From positions 69,501 through 133,500 of the forward strand of contig NZ_JAAKZF010000010.1 in assembly GCF_011045125.1 (NCBI RefSeq): a DNA stretch of 64,000 bases. Direction: 5' to 3'. A model generated the notes under the pieces. It was not told where the DNA came from. It ran no database searches and was given only the letters and a program-made list of their open reading frames with translations. The DNA is from Allomesorhizobium camelthorni. Lineage in GTDB: Bacteria > Pseudomonadota > Alphaproteobacteria > Rhizobiales > Rhizobiaceae. Of this stretch, positions 24,152 through 31,752 are shown in pieces. A program made the position numbers and the translations under genes. Numbering within the stretch: the stretch's first letter is position 1; each line of letters opens with the position of its first letter.

Positions 24152-24180
24152 ACTATGGATAACCATATTATCCAAGTCAA
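24152..24180 (-). promoter_or_regulatory. Integrase promoter with palindromic operator
   Basis: Minus strand: -35 TTGACT at 24175-24180 and a 17-base spacer to CATAGT at 24152-24157. The spacer is an inverted repeat TGGATAA-N5-TTATCCA (24156-24174). A regulator binding here would shut off the integrase. Confidence 0.6.
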
Positions 24181-24207
24181 CACAAAGACAAGCGAACACA
24201 ACGAGTT

Positions 24208-24618
24208 ATGGTAAAAAAGCTAATGACTTCAAAAGCACTTGTGCCGCTGCACTGGCGGCGCTTTCTCGAGCGCCGCTTCAACCAGTCGGCCGAACTCGCC
24301 CGCACGGTTGCGGCCATGTCCGGCCTGCCCTTCGCGCCGGATGCGGTCAGGCGCGTCAAGCGCACGCGCCAGCAGGTCGGGCTGCCGCTCAGGGAGCGCG
24401 AGGACAATGTGCGCGCCGCCTTCGGCGTGCCGCCAGAGGCCGACATTGAGGTGCGCGGCCGGCGCGTGCTGGTGGTCGACGACGTCTACACCACCGGCGC
24501 CACCGTCTCCGCCGTCGCCCGTGCGCTCGCCAAAAGCGGCGCCAAGGCGGTCGACGTGCTGACCTTCGCGCGGGTTCTGCCAGGGGACTTTCAGCCCGGC
24601 GAAGCGCAGACTATATAG
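24208..24618 (+). pseudogene. comF: comF, 3' part only, cut by prophage insertion
   Basis: The frame encodes about 130 residues of ComF starting at the conserved PLHWRRFLERRFNQSAELA and including the PRPP-binding loop VLVVDDVYTTGAT. Normal ComF proteins are about 230-250 residues, so the N-terminal zinc-finger half is missing. The first few codons (MVKKLMTSKA) come from prophage DNA; ATG codons at 24208 and 24223 could allow a truncated product. ComF helps DNA uptake in competence. The 5' part should lie beyond the left phage end. grxC follows 22 bases downstream. Confidence 0.85.
24225..24265. other. Probable right attachment junction (attR) in comF
   Basis: Phage-like AT-rich sequence ends and comF coding sequence begins at about 24241 (GTGCCGCTGCACTGG, encoding VPLHW). 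The left copy is outside the window, so the core cannot be defined by a direct repeat. Confidence 0.5.
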
Positions 24619-24640
24619 ATTTCAGGCAACAGGACCGATC

Positions 24641-24910
24641 ATGGTTGATGTGACGATCTATACGCGCATGATGTGCGGCTACTGCTCGGCGGCCAAGCGG
24701 CTGCTCGACAGGAAGGGCGTGTCCTACACCGAGCACGACGCCTCGTTTTCGCCGGAGCTGCGCCGAGAGATGATCGATCGCGCCAATGGCGGCTCGACCT
24801 TCCCGCAAATATTCATCGGCGACGTCCATGTCGGCGGCTGCGACGACCTGCATGCATTGGACGCACAGGGGCGGCTCGACAGGCTGCTCGCCAACGGCAC
24901 TTTGAAGTAG
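24641..24910 (+). CDS. grxC: Glutaredoxin 3
   Basis: 89 residues with the dithiol active site Cys12-Gly-Tyr-Cys15 (MMCGYCSAAKRLL), the cis-proline TFPQIFI and the glutathione-binding GGCDDLHAL. It reduces disulfides and mixed glutathione disulfides in the cytoplasm. It stands directly after comF and 11 bases before the amidase gene, as part of a conserved alphaproteobacterial operon. With comF cut, its transcription may now start from prophage DNA or a local promoter. Confidence 0.95.
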   Translation: MVDVTIYTRMMCGYCSAAKRLLDRKGVSYTEHDASFSPELRREMIDRANGGSTFPQIFIGDVHVGGCDDLHALDAQGRLDRLLANGTLK

Positions 24911-24921
24911 GAATCCCGATC

Positions 24922-25788
24922 ATGAACATGTTCAAGGCCGCAGCGATCCAGATGCGCTCCGGTACCGACCCGCAGCGCAACGCCGCCGATCTGGAAAAGC
25001 TGGTGCGCGACGCCGCCTCGCAGGGCGCGACCTACATCCAGACGCCCGAAATGACAGGCGCCATCGTGCGCGACCGGGAGGCGCGCAATTCGCTGTTCAC
25101 GACACAGGACCGCGACCCGATAGTCGCCGCGTCGGCCCGGCTCGCCGCCGAACTCGGCATCTTCCTGCATATCGGTTCGACGGCGATCCTGCGCGCCGAC
25201 GGCAAGCTCGCCAACCGAGCGCTGCTGTTTTCGCCGGACGGAAAGATCGTCACGACCTACGACAAGATCCACATGTTCGACGTCGATCTCGACAATGGCG
25301 AAAGCTGGCGCGAATCCGCCGCCTATGAGCCGGGCCGCGAGGGCGTCGTCGCTGACCTGCCCTTCGCGAAGCTGGGCTTCGCCATCTGCTACGATCTGCG
25401 CTTCCCGCAGCTGTTCCGCGCCGAGGCGCTGGCAGGCGCCGATGTGCTGACCGTTCCGGCAGCCTTCACACGGCAGACCGGCGAGGCCCATTGGCACGTT
25501 CTGCTGCGCGCCCGCGCCATCGAGAACGGCGCCTTCGTCATCGCCGCCGCGCAGGGCGGGCTTCATGAGGACGGCCGAGAGACCTACGGCCATTCGCTGA
25601 TCGTCGACCCGTGGGGCCGCGTGCTGGCCGAAGCCGCGCATGACGAACCGGCCATTATCGTCGCCGAGATCGACACTGCCCTGTCGGCTGCCGCCCGGAG
25701 AAAAATACCCAATCTGAAGAACGCGCGCGAATTCGGCGTCTCCCAGGCCGGCCGGCCCGAGGCAGCGCTCAGGGGAGCAGCGTCGTGA
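24922..25788 (+). CDS. Carbon-nitrogen hydrolase, Nit1-like (deaminated glutathione amidase)
   Basis: 288 residues of the nitrilase superfamily with the full catalytic triad: Glu43 (TPEMTG), Lys115 (YDKIHMFDVD) and Cys156 (AICYDLRFP). The motif set and the operon with glutaredoxin match Nit1, which hydrolyses deaminated glutathione. The start MNMFKAAAIQM is at 24922; longer frames overlap grxC. Its stop overlaps the GTG start of the next gene. Confidence 0.9.
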   Translation: MNMFKAAAIQMRSGTDPQRNAADLEKLVRDAASQGATYIQTPEMTGAIVRDREARNSLFTTQDRDPIVAASARLAAELGIFLHIGSTAILRADGKLANRALLFSPDGKIVTTYDKIHMFDVDLDNGESWRESAAYEPGREGVVADLPFAKLGFAICYDLRFPQLFRAEALAGADVLTVPAAFTRQTGEAHWHVLLRARAIENGAFVIAAAQGGLHEDGRETYGHSLIVDPWGRVLAEAAHDEPAIIVAEIDTALSAAARRKIPNLKNAREFGVSQAGRPEAALRGAAS

Positions 25789-26210
25789 TACGATTTTCGC
25801 TCGAATGCGAGCACGAGCACGGCTTCGAGGCCTGGTTTCGCAACAATGACGATTTCGAGACGCAGCGCAAACGCGGCTTTGTCGAATGCCCGGCCTGCGG
25901 CTCGCACAAGGTCGACAAGGCGCTGATGGCGCCCGCCGTCTCCACCGGCCGCAGCCGTGAAAAGATCGCGCTCGCCATGGGCGAGGAACAGAAGCAGGCG
26001 ATGGCGCAGTTGAAGGCGCTGTCGGAAAAGATGCGCGAAAGCGCCGACTATGTCGGCGACAAATTCGCCGAGGAGGCGCGCAAAATCCATTTCGGCGAGA
26101 CCGACCCGCGCGGCATCTATGGCGAAGCCACCACCGAGGAGGCGCGCGGCCTGATTGAGGACGGCGTCGAGTTCATGCCGATCCCGGTGTTTCCAGAGGA
26201 TCGCAACTGA
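25785..26210 (+). CDS. DUF1178 family protein
   Basis: 141 residues beginning with GTG, translated MIRFSLECEHEHGFEAWFRN. Two zinc-binding pairs are visible: CEHEH near the start and CPACGSHKVDKALMAPAV at about 45. The C-terminal ARKIHFGETDPRGIYGEATTEEARGL is typical for the family. The function is unknown, but the gene regularly follows the Nit gene in Rhizobiales; here it overlaps it (GTGA). Confidence 0.92.
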   Translation: MIRFSLECEHEHGFEAWFRNNDDFETQRKRGFVECPACGSHKVDKALMAPAVSTGRSREKIALAMGEEQKQAMAQLKALSEKMRESADYVGDKFAEEARKIHFGETDPRGIYGEATTEEARGLIEDGVEFMPIPVFPEDRN

Positions 26211-26216
26211 AGTGGA

Positions 26217-26705
26217 CTAGCCGCCCACGCTCCTGATCAACTTTTCCAGCAGTTCCGCCAGCCTATCCTGCTCCGCGCGCGTCAATCCCGCCAGCACCTG
26301 GTGCTCATTTTCGACACGCGCGGTGACTGCTTCGTCGATCAGTGCGCGGCCCTTCTCCGTCAGTTGCACGATCACGCCGCGCCGGTCGTCGGGATGCGGA
26401 CCGCGCGCAATCAGCCCGGCTTTCTCTAACCGGTCGAGCCGGTTGGTCATGGCGCCCGACGTCACCATCGTCGCCTCGTAAAGCGCTGTCGGCGTCAGCG
26501 CATAAGGCGGCCCTGAGCGGCGCAGCGTCGCCAGCACGTCGAATTCGCCGGATTGCAGCCCGAAGCGTGCGAACAGGGGGTTGAGCCGGTCGCGTGAGAT
26601 CAGGGAGGCTGCCTCCCTCAATCGCCCCAGTACCAACATCGGACGGACGTCGAGGTCCGGACGCTCTTTTTGCCATTGTTCGACAGCCCTTGCGGCTCTG
26701 TCCAT
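26217..26705 (-). CDS. MarR family transcriptional regulator
   Basis: 162 residues. The winged helix is clear: LQSGEFDVLATLRRSG, YALTPTALYEATMVTSGAMTNRLDRLEKAGLI, and wing HPDDRRGVIVQLTEKGRAL. N- and C-terminal helices form the dimer. It is divergent from the exporter gene at 26804 and probably controls it and itself through the site at 26721-26741. Confidence 0.92.
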   Translation of the reverse strand: MDRAARAVEQWQKERPDLDVRPMLVLGRLREAASLISRDRLNPLFARFGLQSGEFDVLATLRRSGPPYALTPTALYEATMVTSGAMTNRLDRLEKAGLIARGPHPDDRRGVIVQLTEKGRALIDEAVTARVENEHQVLAGLTRAEQDRLAELLEKLIRSVGG

Positions 26706-26720
26706 TGCCTCACCGTAAAG

Positions 26721-26752
26721 TATCTTGACATAAAGAATCTTTGTACTATGTT
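26721..26752 (+). promoter_or_regulatory. Promoter with MarR-type operator
   Basis: Plus strand: TTGACA at 26725-26730, 16-base spacer, TATGTT at 26747-26752. The inverted repeat TCTT-gacat-AAAGA and a second AAAGA-A-TCTTT palindrome (26732-26742) overlap the -35 and spacer. This is typical of MarR sites between divergent genes. Confidence 0.65.
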
Positions 26753-26803
26753 ACCTCGAAACCGGGCAGCGGCCAAGTCCCGGCCTCCTTGATCTTCGGC
26801 GGC

Positions 26804-27721
26804 ATGCAATTTGACGGCGCTGGCCTATGGCGGCCGTACCTCTGGAACTCCGCCTTCGCCCTCCTCCTCGTCACCGGCGGCCTGCTCGGCCTCTCGCTTC
26901 CCTTCGGCAAGATCGCCACCGAGGGCGGCGCCTCCGGCATGCTGTGGGCCTTCGTCATCTCCCTGGGCGCGGGCGGCGTGCTTCTGGCCATGCTCCTCTC
27001 AAGAGGAAAGCGCATCGTGCTCGATACCCATAAGCTGCGCTATTTCGCGATCACGGCGGCGGTCTCCTACGCCATCCCCAATTTCCTGATGTTCTCGGCC
27101 ATTCCGCATCTCGGCGCCGGCTACACCGGCATCATGTTCACGCTGTCGCCGGTGATCACGCTGGTCCTGTCCATCCTGCTCGGCGTCCGCCGCCCCAATC
27201 TGCTCGGCGTCGCCGGCATTGCCATAGGCTTCGTCGGCGCGGTCATGGTGGCGGCGACGCGCGGCGAGGCGGGCGCGCCGGCGGACCTGTTCTGGGTGGC
27301 CGTGGGCCTCCTGATCCCCTTCTTCCTCGCGGCCGGCAACATCTACCGCACCTTCGATTGGCCGCGCGACGCAGGGCCCATCGAGCTTGCCGTCGGCAGC
27401 CATCTGGCGGCGGCCGCGATGCTGCTTGTGGGCCTGCTTTCGATCGAGGGAGCAGGCTCGTTCGCCGTCCTGTCCGGTATGCCCGTCGTGGTGCTTGCGC
27501 AGATGACCGCGGCCGCGGCGATGTTCGCCTTCTTCTTCCGGCTTCAGGCGGTCGGCGGCCCGGTCTATCTGAGCCAGATCGGCTATGTCGCCGCAGCTAT
27601 CGGCCTCGTCGCCGGCGTGTTGTTCCTCGGCGAACGCTACCAGCTCCTGACCTGGCTCGGCGCGTTGATCGTCACCGTTGGCGTCATCATGACGACGAAG
27701 GCGCAGAAGCTCGACAAGTAG
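26804..27721 (+). CDS. EamA/DMT family exporter
   Basis: About 305 residues with ten hydrophobic segments in two EamA repeats: for example FALLLVTGGLLGLSLPFG and AISYAIPN-like AVSYAIPNFLMFSA in the first, and AVGGPVYLSQIGYVAAAIG in the second. Such proteins export small metabolites or drugs. The start MQFDGAGLWRPYLW is chosen because earlier in-frame codons overlap the promoter. Divergence from a marR gene suggests substrate-induced expression. Confidence 0.88.
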   Translation: MQFDGAGLWRPYLWNSAFALLLVTGGLLGLSLPFGKIATEGGASGMLWAFVISLGAGGVLLAMLLSRGKRIVLDTHKLRYFAITAAVSYAIPNFLMFSAIPHLGAGYTGIMFTLSPVITLVLSILLGVRRPNLLGVAGIAIGFVGAVMVAATRGEAGAPADLFWVAVGLLIPFFLAAGNIYRTFDWPRDAGPIELAVGSHLAAAAMLLVGLLSIEGAGSFAVLSGMPVVVLAQMTAAAAMFAFFFRLQAVGGPVYLSQIGYVAAAIGLVAGVLFLGERYQLLTWLGALIVTVGVIMTTKAQKLDK

Positions 27722-27763
27722 TCAATATCTTGATGTATCATTGGCCAGCACGAGGAAATCGAG

Positions 27764-27969
27764 ATGGCCTCTCACATTAAGAATCCAGACGCCGACGAGC
27801 TTGCCCCGAGGGCCACCGCGCCCGGCAATGAACTTGCGCCGGAGGAGCCAAGCCTTCGCTGGTCGAACTCAGCATGAAATTCAGCCGCGAGGTTCGCACT
27901 CGTGGCGATCCTCAAAAAGGGCAACCTGCGGACAAAGCGTTTATCGACAGTCTCTACGAGGACGATTGA
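27764..27969 (+). pseudogene. Remnant of a VapB-type antitoxin gene
   Basis: MASHIKNPDADELA at 27764 matches the start of VapB antitoxins, but the frame then becomes Pro/Glu-rich and stops at 27875-27877. A second short frame (27874-27969) with FSREVRTRGDPQKG looks like a later VapB segment and ends PADKAFIDSLYEDD. No toxin gene follows. I read this as a decayed antitoxin with at least one frameshift and a deletion. Confidence 0.5.
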
Positions 27970-27991
27970 CGCCAACCGCCTCCAGCCGCCC

Positions 27992-28744
27992 TCACGACGG
28001 TCGGCGCTTTTCCGCCAGCACCATGTAGTTCACGTCCATGTCGCGCGAGCGCTGCCAGCGGTCGGCAAGCGGGTTGTAGATGACGCCGGTGCGGTCCGTT
28101 GTCATCATGCCGGCATTGGAAAGCGCCTTTTCCAGTTCCTCCGGCCGCACCAGTTTGCCGTACTGGTGGGTGCCGCGCGGCAGCCAGCGCAGCAGGTATT
28201 CCGCCCCGACGATCGCCAGGCCGAGCGCCTTCAGCGTACGATTGATCGTAGCGACGAACATGATGCCGTCCGGCTTCACCATGTCTGCGCACTTGCCGAT
28301 GAACAGATCGATGTCGGCGACATGCTCGACCACTTCCATATTGAGGATGACGTCGAAGGTCTCGCCGGCGTCCGCCAGCGCCTCGGCGGTCGTCGCGCGG
28401 TAGTCGACCTCCACGCCTGCCTCGGCCGCATGCAGCCGCGCCACCTCGACATTGGTCTCCGATGCGTCGGCGCCGACCACTTCGGCGCCGAGCCTGGCCA
28501 TCGGCTCGCACAAAAGGCCGCCGCCGCAGCCGATGTCGAGGATGCGCAGACCCTCGAAGGGCCGCGCGGCATGCGAATCGCGCCCGAACCGGGCTGCGAT
28601 CTGGTCGCGGATGTAGGCGAGCCTGACCGGGTTGAATTTGTGCAGCGGCCTGAACTTGCCGTTCGGGTTCCACCACTCGGCGGCCAGCGCGGAGAAGCGT
28701 TCCACTTCTCCGGCATCGATCGTAGATCGTGTCGGTTCGGGCAT
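27992..28744 (-). CDS. ubiG: Ubiquinone biosynthesis O-methyltransferase UbiG
   Basis: 250 residues from ATG 28744 ([20 protein letters not shown]). The UbiG hallmarks are [25 protein letters not shown], the SAM motif [33 protein letters not shown] and [19 protein letters not shown]. It performs both O-methylation steps of ubiquinone synthesis at the membrane. Its presence near grxC/Nit/DUF1178 is the usual Rhizobiales order. Confidence 0.96.
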   Translation of the reverse strand: MPEPTRSTIDAGEVERFSALAAEWWNPNGKFRPLHKFNPVRLAYIRDQIAARFGRDSHAARPFEGLRILDIGCGGGLLCEPMARLGAEVVGADASETNVEVARLHAAEAGVEVDYRATTAEALADAGETFDVILNMEVVEHVADIDLFIGKCADMVKPDGIMFVATINRTLKALGLAIVGAEYLLRWLPRGTHQYGKLVRPEELEKALSNAGMMTTDRTGVIYNPLADRWQRSRDMDVNYMVLAEKRRPS

Positions 28745-28908
28745 GGCGTGGTCTCCTTCGAGCGCAACCAAGTCGGGTCCCATGGCGGTCTTGTCAAGGC
28801 GGCAATCGCAAACGGGGCGACCACCACCGGTTCCTGAGGTCGAACCGAAGCCGATATTGCGCGGCTCGCGCTGGACTGCCCGCCTGCATTTTTTCGTGGA
28901 AAACCGTG

Positions 28909-30203
28909 TCAGGCGGCGGCCGAAGTGGAATTGTCGGCGGTTTCGGCCCGGCCGGTCAGGAAATGGAGCTTCATCCTGCCCTTCCCCTTGATCAGAACCA
29001 TGCCGCGCTCCTCGAAGCTGTAGCCGTCGCCGATCGCCTGCCTCGCCTCGTGCGAAACCTGGATCCGGCCTGCCTGTCCATGCTGCTCCATGCGGGCGGC
29101 GGTGTTCACCGTGTCGCCCCAGACATCGTAGAACAGCTTGCGCGAGCCGATCACGCCGGCCACCGCGGGGCCGCTGTGGATGCCGATGCGAACGGCGATC
29201 TCCTCGCCGAGTTCCCGCGACAACGCCGCCGTCACCTCCAGCATGTCGAGCGCTATCTCGGCGACAGCGCGGGCATGGCCCTCTTGCTTTTCCGGCAGGC
29301 CGCCGGCGACCATGTAGGCGTCGCCGATCGTCTTGATCTTTTCCAGGCCGTGCCGTTCGGCAAGTGTATCGAATTCGGAGAAGATCCGGTTGAGGAACGA
29401 CACCAGCCGGTCGGCCGGAAGCCGGGCGGCGCGCGGCGTGAAGCCGACAATGTCGGCGAACAATATGGTCACGGCAGGCAGGCCGTCGGCGATGATCTCG
29501 TCCGGCCGCTGCTTGAGCCGCGCGGCGATCGAGGCCGGCATCAGATTGAGCAGCAGCCGCTCCGACCTCTCATGCTCCGCCTCCAGCGCGTCCTCGGAGG
29601 CTTCCGCGCGCCGGAACGTGTAGAAGGCGGCGATGAAATTGATGATCGCCGACATCGAGACCGACAGGATGAAGGTGAAGGTCGCCACGCTCTCCGGCAT
29701 CGGCATGATCGCCGACTGGCGCGGGAAGGCGAGTTCGATCGCCGCGAACACCACGAGATAGGCGAAAAATACATCGAGGCGAGCCCGAGCCGGCCCGACC
29801 CCAGTATCATGATCAGTATGCCCGGCCCGGCGAGCAGGAAATATTGCAGGCCGGCGTCGGCCCCGGCGATCAGCGCATAGGTCGAAAGCCCGACCGCCGC
29901 CGTCGCCCACAGATAGGTGCCGGCGGCAAGCGTGCCGAAGCGATGCAGTAGCGGCGTCGCCAGCCAAACCAGGGAGAAGGCAAGCAGCGCCGCGATGAAC
30001 GGGAGATAGCGGACCGGGCCGAGGAGCAGAAAGATGACCGCGAAGCCGGTGTTGGAGAACACCGTCGCCAGGCTGACGAAGTTGAGCAGCGCGGCGCCGC
30101 GCTCCTTGCGTTTGTCGGGATCGCCCACGCCGTAATTCAGATAGCGCCCGAACGGCTTCAACGCCGGCTGCGCATAATGCTCGATAGCCGCCACGAAAGT
30201 CAT
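28909..30203 (-). pseudogene. Class III adenylate/guanylate cyclase, broken by one-base frameshift
   Basis: The N-terminal membrane domain starts at 30203 (MTFVAAIEHYAQPALKPFG) and runs with several hydrophobic segments to about 29770, where the frame fails. The rest continues in another frame to 28909 with a complete cyclase domain: [46 protein letters not shown] and [16 protein letters not shown]. Adding one T to the five-T run (five A on the plus strand, 29765-29769) restores SMYFFAYLVVFAA. Both parts look well conserved, so the break is recent, a phase switch or a sequencing error. Confidence 0.85.
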
Positions 30204-30277
30204 GGTCAGGTACCCCCCGATCCCAGACCGTGGCTTAACCGAAGTTTCGCCCCCGCGCTAGGCGGCGTGACCGCGGC

Positions 30278-30661
30278 CTACAGCACGCCTTCGATATCGG
30301 TTTTCCCAAAATCGTCGCCGACATAAAGCAACGGGCAGGCATTCTCCTTCGCCGCCTCATAGGCGAAGCAGTCACCAAAGTTCAGGCTGGCCGGGTGAAC
30401 GCCCTTGCCCCACCGCTCATAGGCTTGCGCGATCCGTCGCGCCGAGGCCGCTGTTACAGTCGTGACGTCGAAGCCCAGACCTTCGATCAGCACTGCCATT
30501 TCCTCGCCGACATTCCTGCGGGCGGACACGATGAGCGCCTCGGTGATCGTTCCCGCCGAAATCAGGAGGCCATCGGCCGCTTCGATCGCGGCGCTGCAGG
30601 CATCGGCGCTGGACTCGTTGAGAACGATCGCCATGAGGGCAGACGTGTCGACTGCGATCAT
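30278..30661 (-). CDS. VapC-type PIN-domain toxin
   Basis: 127 residues with the four acidic PIN residues: Asp5 (IAVDTSALMAI), Glu41 (TITEALIV), Asp97 (LNFGDCFAYEAA) and Asp116/117 (LYVGDDFGKTDI). It is a predicted RNase. The ATG overlaps the antitoxin stop (30658-30661), so both are made from one transcript. Confidence 0.93.
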   Translation of the reverse strand: MIAVDTSALMAIVLNESSADACSAAIEAADGLLISAGTITEALIVSARRNVGEEMAVLIEGLGFDVTTVTAASARRIAQAYERWGKGVHPASLNFGDCFAYEAAKENACPLLYVGDDFGKTDIEGVL

Positions 30662-30915
30662 TTCGGCAGGCCGTCGTCATCATAGAGAAAATCCTGGCTC
30701 CGGGCGGCGTCAGGCCCGGCGGTCGCCTTTGCCGCCCCCGAAGCACGAACGGCGTCGATCAATGCCCGCCGAGCTTTGGGGCTTGGCGCTACTTTGACCG
30801 GCACCAGCCTGACGGCAGCCTGCCCATGACGGGTGAGCACGACCTCATCGCCGGCTTCGGCGCGCCGAACGAGTTCGGTCAGTTGTCCCTTGGCTTCGGT
30901 AACCGAGATTTGCAT
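30658..30915 (-). CDS. Phd/YefM-type antitoxin
   Basis: 85 residues beginning MQISVTEAKGQLTELVRRAE and GDEVVLTRHGQAAVRLVPV, the standard Phd/YefM DNA-binding fold, followed by a toxin-binding tail with AARSQDFLYDDDGLPK. It pairs with the overlapping vapC-like gene and should repress the operon at the palindrome just upstream. Confidence 0.93.
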   Translation of the reverse strand: MQISVTEAKGQLTELVRRAEAGDEVVLTRHGQAAVRLVPVKVAPSPKARRALIDAVRASGAAKATAGPDAARSQDFLYDDDGLPK

Positions 30916-30937
30916 GGCATGGCCCAGTGTTCGTTTA

Positions 30938-30966
30938 AAAAATGGACCATCATATGGTCCATGTCA
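30938..30966 (-). promoter_or_regulatory. Toxin-antitoxin promoter and operator
   Basis: A perfect palindrome ATGGACCAT-CAT-ATGGTCCAT (30941-30961) lies between -35 TTGACA (30961-30966) and a -10-like CATTTT at 30938-30943, on the minus strand. Placement inside the promoter spacer is typical of autoregulation by the toxin-antitoxin complex. Confidence 0.7.
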
Positions 30967-31012
30967 AGAAATGCTATCGAGGCGGCGGCGAGCGCTGATC
31001 CTCGTGCCAACC

Positions 31013-31471
31013 TCACGCAGCCTGGTGGACCTCAATCTCAACCGCACGGCCTAGAGCCGAAAAGGCTGCTTCGATCTGTTCAAGTCTCGACCGGTGATCG
31101 AGCCGGAAAAGCCGGTCGACGGATTCCCGGTTCCAACCAAGCCGGCGTGACAACTCGGCCCGGGTAATGCCCGACGACCGGAGCGTCCAATAAAGATTGA
31201 GCTTGAGCGCGGTCAGCAGCGGTAGCGCAATGATTTCGCCATCTGCCGTGTCCGGAGCCGGAATATCCTCGCCATCATCGATCATGCTGGCAAGTACGGT
31301 TTCGATGGCATCCACGGCATGTGCTCGAGCTTCTTCCTTCGTCTCGCCGAACGTCGCCACCATAGGAAGTTGCGGGCACGTAACAAGGAACGTGTCATTG
31401 TCGTCCGGGGTGAGTTCAATCCTGTAACCAAACGTTACTTCAATCCCCCTCCCTCTCCGCCAGTTCCACAA
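31013..31471 (-). CDS. HicB-family antitoxin-like protein without HicA partner
   Basis: About 150 residues. The N-terminal partial RNase H fold of HicB is clear (FGYRIELTPDDNDTFLVTCP, then PMVATFGETKEEARAHAVDAIE). The C-terminal part is a ribbon or HTH DNA-binding domain (ITRAELSRRLGWNRESVDRLF). No hicA gene lies on either side. It may be an orphan repressor. The true start may be inside the given frame, since the first 11 codons overlap the neighbouring gene. Confidence 0.8.
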   Translation of the reverse strand: MWNWRRGRGIEVTFGYRIELTPDDNDTFLVTCPQLPMVATFGETKEEARAHAVDAIETVLASMIDDGEDIPAPDTADGEIIALPLLTALKLNLYWTLRSSGITRAELSRRLGWNRESVDRLFRLDHRSRLEQIEAAFSALGRAVEIEVHQAA

Positions 31472-31670
31472 GGTTCCGCAGCGCCTCGACGCCGAGCCGG
31501 TTCATATGCTTGCGGCCGAGCGCGATGTCGATACGCATGGCGAGTTCGTGCGGGTCGGCGCCGCGCAATTCCGACAGGGTCTCGACGCCGATCTCCTCAA
31601 GATAAGAAATCATCCGTGGCCCGATCGAATGAGCCTTCAGCATCTTTTCGCGTTCGGTCTTGCCGATCAT
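31440..31670 (-). CDS. Small helix-hairpin-helix protein (76 aa)
   Basis: From ATG 31670: MIGKTEREKMLKAHSIGPRM, then ISYLEEIGVETLSELRGADP and a C-terminal helix with LGVEALRNLVELAE. The two GhG-like hairpins resemble the helix-hairpin-helix/TfoX C-terminal type that binds nucleic acid without sequence choice. It overlaps the HicB-like start by 32 bases. The function is not known. Confidence 0.75.
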   Translation of the reverse strand: MIGKTEREKMLKAHSIGPRMISYLEEIGVETLSELRGADPHELAMRIDIALGRKHMNRLGVEALRNLVELAEREGD

Positions 31671-31752
31671 CCCGGTACCGCCTTTGCGGAGCCGCCGCCG
31701 GCTCGCCGAACCGTTTCTTAACGTGTGTTGTCTAGACCGGAAAAGGTGCGGC

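Larger units (their letters stand above)
1..24240. mobile_element. Prophage, HK97-like siphovirus, right part (left end outside window)
   Basis: A contiguous block of phage genes runs from the window start to an integrase at 22962-24116. It has terminase, portal, protease, capsid, connector, tail tube, tail chaperone and tape measure in the standard siphovirus order. The right boundary is placed near 24,240, where chromosomal comF sequence begins. Tail tip, fibre and probably lysis genes must lie before base 1. Almost all structural genes are on the minus strand; several small plus-strand genes are inserted between them. The exact boundary is inferred because the left attachment site is not visible. 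Confidence 0.93.
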
